DNA of 64,000 nt. Origin: Deltaproteobacteria bacterium (lineage in GTDB: Bacteria; UBA10199; JACPAL01). The DNA is taken from the NCBI GenBank assembly GCA_016180855.1, contig JACPAL010000010.1, positions 54,988 through 118,987 on the forward strand, given 5' to 3'. The translations under genes and the position numbers were made by a program. This document shows positions 60,148 to 64,000 of the stretch, piece by piece (within the stretch, counting starts at the first letter, position 1; each line of letters opens with the position of its first letter). The notes under the pieces are model-generated. The model was given only the letters and a program-made list of their open reading frames with translations. It did no database searches and was not told where the DNA came from.

Positions 60148-60495
60148 ATGGAAAAATGGATGATTCGACTGGGAGGACTTGTCTCTTCCCTTTTGGTTTC
60201 TGCGGTCACTTTTGCAGAGGAGCATGGCGTTGAGGCGGTTGCCTCCTCGGGTGGTGTCGACAGCCCTTGGCTCAAGCCGATGCTGGCTATTGGTGCCGGT
60301 TTCGCAATTGCCCTCGCTGCCTTTGGTGGCGCTTTGGGACAGAGCCGTGCGGCCGTTGCCGCGCTGGAAGGGATTGCCCGCAATCCGGGTGCTGCCGGTA
60401 AGGTGCAAACCCCGATGATCATCGCACTCGCTCTTATCGAGTCGTTGGTCATCTACGCGCTGGTTATCGCCTTCCTGCTTCAAGGGAAGATATAG
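60148..60495 (+). CDS. atpE: ATP synthase F0 subunit c
   Basis: The c-ring subunit that carries ions across the membrane. Two helices are linked by the polar loop EGIARNPGA. The ion-binding glutamate is E98 in LIESLVIY, with S99 directly after it, Y103, and Q65 in ALGQS on the first helix; this Q-E-S-Y set is the one known from Na+-binding c subunits. At 115 residues it is longer than usual because it starts with a 35-40-residue signal-like leader ([18 protein letters not shown]) before the first ring helix. Confidence 0.95.
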   Translation: MEKWMIRLGGLVSSLLVSAVTFAEEHGVEAVASSGGVDSPWLKPMLAIGAGFAIALAAFGGALGQSRAAVAALEGIARNPGAAGKVQTPMIIALALIESLVIYALVIAFLLQGKI

Positions 60496-60502
60496 TCCCG
60501 CT

Positions 60503-60576
60503 GCGCCCGTAGTTCAGTGGATTAGAACGTCGGTCTACGAAACCGAAGGTCACAGGTTCGAATCCTGTCGGGCGCG
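60503..60576 (+). tRNA. tRNA-Arg (ACG)
   Basis: Acceptor GCGCCCG / CGGGCGC, D arm GTTCAGTGGATTAGAAC, anticodon stem TCGGT/ACCGA with loop CTACGAA (anticodon ACG, read as ICG), T arm ACAGGTTCGAATCCTGT. Located 8 bases after the atpE stop. Confidence 0.95.
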
Positions 60577-60601
60577 TAAATTAAAGTGGTGACTCTTTAA
60601 T

Positions 60602-60672
60602 TGAGGGGTCGTCCAACGGCAGGACACCTGGCTCTGACCCAGGGAATCATGGTTCGAATCCATGCCCCTCAG
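60602..60672 (+). tRNA. tRNA-Gln (CUG)
   Basis: Acceptor TGAGGGG / CCCCTCA with the U1-A72 pair typical of tRNA-Gln, D stem GTCC/GGAC, anticodon stem CCTGG/CCAGG with loop CTCTGAC (anticodon CTG), T arm CATGGTTCGAATCCATG. 71 nt; no CCA encoded. Confidence 0.93.
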
Positions 60673-60681
60673 AAAAACGAT

Positions 60682-60701
60682 CGGCCCCCTTTTGGGGGCC
60701 G
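60682..60701 (+). terminator. Strong hairpin after tRNA-Gln
   Basis: CGGCCCCC-TTTT-GGGGGCCG, perfect 8-bp stem ten bases after the tRNA. The following bases (TGTCGTTTCT) are only moderately T-rich, so termination is possible but not certain. Confidence 0.5.
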
Positions 60702-60805
60702 TGTCGTTTCTACGGGTTGCGGGGATGAGAACCCAGAGCCGCAAGGCTCTTGGTTCTGACCGAAGGAAATCCCGTAGTCCTGAGCAGAGTCGAAGGACGG
60801 AGGGA

Positions 60806-60822
60806 GAATCCATGCCCCTCAG
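60806..60822 (+). repeat. Duplicate of tRNA-Gln 3' end
   Basis: GAATCCATGCCCCTCAG is identical to the last 17 bases of tRNA-Gln (60656-60672) and lies 150 bases downstream in direct orientation. The interior carries CCTGAGCAGAGTCGAAGGA, related to the repeat next to tRNA-Ala. Confidence 0.92.
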
Positions 60823-60823
60823 C

Positions 60824-60869
60824 ATAACAGCACGCACCCCAACAGGGATGCTTGCTGTTATAGTTTTTT
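60824..60869 (+). terminator. Rho-independent terminator
   Basis: ATAACAGCA (60824-60832) and TGCTGTTAT (60853-60861) form a 9-bp stem, followed by AG and a T-run. It directly follows the duplicated tRNA-Gln 3' end. Confidence 0.75.
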
Positions 60870-61144
60870 GGGCTTGCAGTTCGGTCTTTCATCAACTTTT
60901 ACACAGAGATCGTTACACCACCGTGGGGACGGGTGATTAGTCAGCATGGATCACATCGGAACAGAATTTCAGGATGCCTGTGGGCAGATTTTTCAAGCGC
61001 TAATAAATTAAAGAGGGTTGGCAAGCTCCTCAACCAATGAGTTTGAATTTAGAAAAAATCCATTTTCGTAAACATCCCCCTTCTTTTGAATCGTCCAAAA
61101 TGGAGATTTGACTTTGTCCCTATATAAGGGTACGCTATTTCCCA
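60870..61144. other. Intergenic region without recognised feature
   Basis: No gene, tRNA or clear hairpin is visible here. It separates the tRNA block from the toxin-antitoxin module; a promoter for the toxin gene is expected near 61100-61140 (TATATAAGGGTACGCTAT), but it cannot be placed exactly. Confidence 0.5.
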
Positions 61145-61462
61145 GTGAGCATCCCCGTCATTTATTATGAGACGGCTCGTGGCGATCAGCCGGTGAGGGA
61201 TTATATTGAAGCCCTTTCTGACAAGGAGAGGGCAAAGGTGAAGGCGTTGATTGACCATCTCTCGGAAAGGGTGGTTTTAAACGAGCCTCATGCCCGGAAG
61301 ATGGGAGGTTATCCGGGCCTTTTTGAACTGAGGCCGGGTGCTCATCGTGTTTTCTATTGTTACCATGAAGGCAAGGTAGTCTTGCTCCATGCCTTTCGGA
61401 AAAAATCGAACAAGACGCCTCAGAGGGAGATTGAGACGGCTTATAATCGCTTGAACGAATAA
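61145..61462 (+). CDS. RelE/HigB-type toxin (Gp49-like)
   Basis: A 105-residue protein of the phage-derived Gp49/HigB branch of the RelE superfamily, whose members cleave mRNA on the ribosome. Features: VRDYIEALSDKERAKVKALIDHL, GGYPGLFELRPGAHRVFYCYHEGKVVLLHAFRKKSNKTP and a C-terminal REIETAYNR helix. The toxin gene precedes the antitoxin, as in higBA. The start GTG 61145 has no clear SD, consistent with low expression. Confidence 0.88.
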   Translation: MSIPVIYYETARGDQPVRDYIEALSDKERAKVKALIDHLSERVVLNEPHARKMGGYPGLFELRPGAHRVFYCYHEGKVVLLHAFRKKSNKTPQREIETAYNRLNE

Positions 61463-61476
61463 AGGAGGTTTGAACT

Positions 61477-61761
61477 ATGAGAACCAGCGGCAACTTTCAC
61501 AGAGATTTGGAGAAGGACCTCAAGAGTCCGAAGTTTGCGGTTCACTTCAAAAAGGAGAAGGAACGACTAAGACTGGCTGAACGGTTGCGGGGTGCCATGA
61601 CTCGTTCCCATCTGTCCGTTAGGAAGGTGGCGTTCCTCATGGGGACCAGCAAGTCACAGGTGGAGAGGATCATCAGCGATCCCGAGGCCAATATCGGGCT
61701 GGACACCCTGATTAAGTTCGCGTCGGTCGTCGGACGGCGGGTCGAGATCAGCCTGAGGTGA
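61477..61761 (+). CDS. HigA-type antitoxin with Xre-like HTH
   Basis: A 94-residue DNA-binding protein. The helix-turn-helix is LSVRKVAFLMGTSKSQVERIISDPEANIGLDTLIKFASVVGRRVEI. It has a much better SD (AAAGGAGG) than the toxin and starts 14 bases after it, as expected for an antitoxin made in excess. It likely represses the module's promoter together with the toxin. Confidence 0.85.
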   Translation: MRTSGNFHRDLEKDLKSPKFAVHFKKEKERLRLAERLRGAMTRSHLSVRKVAFLMGTSKSQVERIISDPEANIGLDTLIKFASVVGRRVEISLR

Positions 61762-61764
61762 GCC

Positions 61765-61938
61765 TCATGCGGCCATCTTCTCAACGATCTCGGCTAATTT
61801 CAAACCTTCTGTGAGGGTTTGTTCGTAACTGAATCCAGATGGCAGGGTTTTCCGGTGGGGGCGGATAAAAAGGGGTCCGTCAAGCTGAATTCTGTAAAAC
61901 CTATTTAATAGGTTGATATTTCTATCCTCCTTTGATAT
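61765..61938 (-). pseudogene. Possible remnant of a small gene (minus strand)
   Basis: Between the HigA-like and winged-helix genes the minus strand reads NRFYRIQLDGPLFIRPHRKTLPSGFSYEQTLTEGLKLAEIVEKMAA and then a stop. The composition is protein-like, but the frame runs upstream into the winged-helix gene's antisense without a start or family likeness, so I read it as a truncated 3' piece of a displaced gene, with low certainty. Confidence 0.25.
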
Positions 61939-61947
61939 CTTTTCTCC

Positions 61948-62406
61948 ATGCTTGAGGTTCTTTTTGGGAATAAGGCGGCGGTGTCTATTCTCCTCTATTT
62001 GGAAGAGAACGGCGAGGGGTATGCTAATCAGATATCGCGCCATTGCAACATTCCTCTCAACATGGTTCAAAAGCAGCTCTCTCGTTTTGAACGGGGTGGT
62101 GTTCTGATTGCTCTCTATAGAGGAAGGTCCAAATTGTTCCGTTTGAATCAGAAATATCCATTTTATCCAGAGCTCAAGAGAATCCTGAAAAAAGGTGTTT
62201 CTTATCGAGCCTGGTTTCCGGATAAAGATCCTGCTGATGGAACTGATCTTTCGTACAAAGAGCGTCTCCAATTGACTCAGGATCTCAGTCGTCAAGCCGC
62301 TTTTCTTAACAGGCATCCTCCGGCGAGCCCTTTTGCTAAAAGTTTTGGGTCGTTTAAAAATTATGAAATCTGGAAAGAAAAACAAAAAAATCCACGCCTT
62401 TTCTAA
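61948..62406 (+). CDS. Winged-helix transcription regulator
   Basis: A 152-residue protein with an N-terminal ArsR/MarR-like winged helix: LEVLFGNKAAVSILLYLEENGEGYANQISRHCNIPLNMVQKQLSRFERGGVLIALYRGRSKLFRLNQKYPF. The C-terminal half is helical. Its end overlaps the nucleotidyltransferase gene by 44 bases in another frame, so the two form a unit like other winged-helix/nucleotidyltransferase toxin-antitoxin pairs, in which this would be the antitoxin or autoregulator. Confidence 0.78.
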   Translation: MLEVLFGNKAAVSILLYLEENGEGYANQISRHCNIPLNMVQKQLSRFERGGVLIALYRGRSKLFRLNQKYPFYPELKRILKKGVSYRAWFPDKDPADGTDLSYKERLQLTQDLSRQAAFLNRHPPASPFAKSFGSFKNYEIWKEKQKNPRLF

Positions 62407-62854
62407 GGAAACGGATTTGATTCGGGTTTGTCGTTTATTGAATAAAAGAGGCGCAAAATATTTGATCATCGGTGGCTTTGCCTTAAGTCTTCATGGTTTC
62501 ATTAGGGCAACAAAAGATATTGATCTTCTGATCCCTCAGGATGTCACGAATACCCAAACTATTTTGGAGGCCCTCAAGGAAGGGTTAGTGTTTGGTATTG
62601 CTGCAGAGATGGATGCTGAGGAGGTGACCCACAAACCTATTACCATTATAGGGGACACTCCGAGGGTTGATCTGTTGACAGTTGCGAGCCGTGTCAAATA
62701 TCAGGAGGCAAAAGGGGGGGCATTGGAAACCCGCGTTGATGGTGTTCGGATCCCCTATGTTGATCTAAAAACTCTTGTAAAGACGAAGCAGACGGGACGA
62801 CTACAGGACAAGGCGGACATTGAACGCCTCAAGAAGATATTGAAAAAGATTTAA
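62363..62854 (+). CDS. Nucleotidyltransferase (MNT/AbiEii-like)
   Basis: A 163-residue protein of the polymerase-beta nucleotidyltransferase fold. The active-site pattern is IIGGFALSLHGFIRATKDIDLLI, with G-G...D-x-D (KDIDLL), and the third acidic residue may be in TPRVDLLT. Such proteins with a winged-helix partner act as toxins or abortive-infection factors in some systems. The start is ATG 62363; TTG 62333 in frame is less likely. It overlaps the regulator upstream. Confidence 0.78.
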   Translation: MKSGKKNKKIHAFSKETDLIRVCRLLNKRGAKYLIIGGFALSLHGFIRATKDIDLLIPQDVTNTQTILEALKEGLVFGIAAEMDAEEVTHKPITIIGDTPRVDLLTVASRVKYQEAKGGALETRVDGVRIPYVDLKTLVKTKQTGRLQDKADIERLKKILKKI

Positions 62855-62884
62855 TTGTGCGGCCAGGTCGTTAACCTCGGAACT

Positions 62885-63229
62885 TCACTTTTCAACATTA
62901 ATCTCTGTCACCCCCGAGGGAAGCGGTTTTTGGGTGACGCGATATCGCCCCTGAAGGGCCTTCTGGAGGGAAGAGGTCAGGTTTTGGGGATCCTCTGAAG
63001 TATCAACTCCCAGCGTCAGAAGTTCGGGTGTCAGGGAGCGTGGCGAGACACGATAGACACCGGGTGTTTGATTGAGCAGATCGCGAATTTCCGAGTATTC
63101 GGGGTAGGATTTTATTTTGATCAGAACGACCTGGAGGCCGGTTGATGTGACAGGGATCGATTGGGCCTGGAGAGGCGTGACGGCTGCCAGGAGAAGGCTG
63201 AAGAGGAAGAGGATAGATCTTTTAGTCAC
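62885..63229 (-). CDS. Small exported protein
   Basis: A 114-residue protein of unknown function with a signal peptide (RSILFLFSLLLAAVTPLQAQ) from GTG 63229. The mature part looks like one ferredoxin-like alpha/beta domain (LQVVLIKIKSYPEYSEIRDLLNQTPGVYRVSPRSLTPELLTLGVDTSEDPQNL). It overlaps the gene upstream by eight bases and is probably the last of a three-gene minus-strand operon led by the cyclase. Confidence 0.65.
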   Translation of the reverse strand: MTKRSILFLFSLLLAAVTPLQAQSIPVTSTGLQVVLIKIKSYPEYSEIRDLLNQTPGVYRVSPRSLTPELLTLGVDTSEDPQNLTSSLQKALQGRYRVTQKPLPSGVTEINVEK

Positions 63230-63455
63230 GCAGAGTCCTGAAGGAGGCAATTCTTTCAATTTCAATAATCGCGGCATTTTTTCTGTCGGTGATCCGGATT
63301 GTACCGGAGCTGTTATCGATTTTCTGGAGCCTTCCCTGGTAGGCAATGCCAAAGGCGATCACCTCCACCCGATGCCCCAGGGCTTTTTTCAAAATACGAG
63401 GGGTTACTTCTAAAACGGCTTCTCCCATTGGTCTGTCTTCCGTAGTGGATGTCAT
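63222..63455 (-). CDS. Small Sm/LSM-like protein
   Basis: A 77-residue protein whose middle (ALGHRVEVIAFGIAYQGRLQKIDNSSGTIRITD...AAIIEIERIASFRTL) has the strand pattern of an Sm-like or short SH3-type barrel. ATG 63455 is preceded by AGGA; an in-frame TTG lies at 63467. It is placed 18 bases after the cyclase stop. Family membership is a guess from the pattern only. Confidence 0.6.
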   Translation of the reverse strand: MTSTTEDRPMGEAVLEVTPRILKKALGHRVEVIAFGIAYQGRLQKIDNSSGTIRITDRKNAAIIEIERIASFRTLRD

Positions 63456-63473
63456 TTTTTCTGTCAATCCTCA

Positions 63474-64000
63474 CTACTTTTTTAGAAAAGTAGTGAATCC
63501 CTCCCAGTCCTCGGGGGGGGTCTTGATATAGGCTTGGCACCGCTCCAGGAAAATTTTGGAGGGACCATCCTTCGGGTTCAAGACAAGGCATTTTTCGAAC
63601 AAGTGCTTCGCAGGAGCGAACTCTCCTTCGCGATATCTCTCCAGTCCTTCGGCAAAATGGGGCAGAAGTTCTTCCTGGGCATGATTTGGATCAACAAGAA
63701 TCTCATAAATTTTTACAACCTCCTTCTTGCCCTTTACCTGAACGTCGTCAACCTCACGGAATGGAAAGGAGTCTTTGGTTTTCTCGTAGGTTGCCTGTGA
63801 AACAAGAATAGTGGTCCCGTAGTATTTATTCAGACCTTCCAGGCGTGAGGCGAGATTCACGCCGTCTCCGATGACGGTGTAGTCAAAACGTCTCTCGGAT
63901 CCCATGTTGCCTACCGTTCCGAGGCAGGTGTTGAGCCCAATACCGATTTGGAGAGGCGGGATATGGAATTCCTTCTGCCATGTCTCGGAGTATTTTTTGA
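63474..64000 (-). CDS. Class III nucleotide cyclase, C-terminal part cut by window edge
   Basis: The visible 175 residues cover the second half of an adenylate/guanylate cyclase catalytic domain ([55 protein letters not shown]) followed by a TPR-like tail ([45 protein letters not shown]). The adenylate-type substrate residue Asp in FDYTVIGD and the transition-state Asn/Arg (NLASR) are kept. The N-terminal part, with metal-binding aspartates and any sensor domain, lies beyond the right edge. Confidence 0.88.
   Translation of the reverse strand, partial: KKYSETWQKEFHIPPLQIGIGLNTCLGTVGNMGSERRFDYTVIGDGVNLASRLEGLNKYYGTTILVSQATYEKTKDSFPFREVDDVQVKGKKEVVKIYEILVDPNHAQEELLPHFAEGLERYREGEFAPAKHLFEKCLVLNPKDGPSKIFLERCQAYIKTPPEDWEGFTTFLKK

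Overview
The window looks like a chromosomal piece of a Gram-negative bacterium of the broad deltaproteobacterial type (Myxococcota, Bdellovibrionota or a related uncultured lineage). The pointers are outer-membrane porins and an MlaC-type protein, sigma-54 control with NtrB/NtrC-like proteins, hopanoid genes hpnG/hpnH, a myxobacterial-style Ser/Thr kinase, a TIGR02147-type regulator beside a lipoprotein, and an F0 ATP synthase cluster without F1 genes. This placement is inference; no rRNA is present.

Layout. 1-8.4 kb: minus-strand lysine/arginine genes argH-lysA-dapF, dapA and dapB (cut by the left edge), interrupted by plus-strand genes for beta-rich proteins and a frame-broken HEXXGH metallopeptidase. 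8.4-12.9 kb: a putative cysteine-hydrolase-like protein, a one-Cys peroxiredoxin, and an M20 peptidase / AstA / guanidino-enzyme cluster that could form an arginine catabolic route. 13-17.5 kb: a nitrogen block (porin-amtB-glnK, then glnA) behind a textbook sigma-54 promoter. 17.7-25 kb: a DsbA-like lipoprotein, serS, an orphan 626-aa protein, an organophosphate-type MFS transporter, a Ser/Thr kinase and tRNA-Ser. 25.4-33.4 kb: a PEP/pyruvate-binding protein, an MFS transporter, NtrB/NtrC-like pair, ZIP transporter, thiE and thiD. 33.4-39.4 kb: minus-strand pabC-like, mlaC-like, lipoprotein, TIGR02147 regulator and pabB. 39.4-43.2 kb: a TraB-like protein, a lactonase-like MBL enzyme and three small proteins with C-terminal membrane anchors. 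43-50.5 kb: an FNR-type reductase, queG, erpA, tRNA-Ala, an alpha/beta hydrolase and porin-znuA-znuB. 50.8-60.6 kb: trmJ, metH, hpnG/hpnH, hemL, F0 genes atpZ-atpI-atpB-atpE, tRNA-Arg and tRNA-Gln. 61-64 kb: two toxin-antitoxin-like modules and a class III nucleotide cyclase cut by the right edge.

The most unusual signal is in repeats. (i) Three tRNA genes (Ser, Ala, Gln) carry an exact duplicate of their own 3' or 5' end next to them, separated by roughly 90-160 nt of repeat-like DNA; in the Ser and Gln cases the terminator-like hairpin lies beyond the duplicate. (ii) Palindromic elements sit in frame inside conserved enzymes (M20 peptidase, MetH, PabB twice, probably QueG). (iii) A 103-nt two-hairpin element occurs twice with compensatory changes. 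(iv) Long imperfect inverted repeats of about 120-190 nt lie between genes; one supplies the stop codons and identical C-terminal residues of two convergent genes. Together they suggest a genome shaped by small non-coding mobile elements. The metallopeptidase whose active site is split by a frame change at a release-factor-2-like site is the other strong candidate for follow-up.
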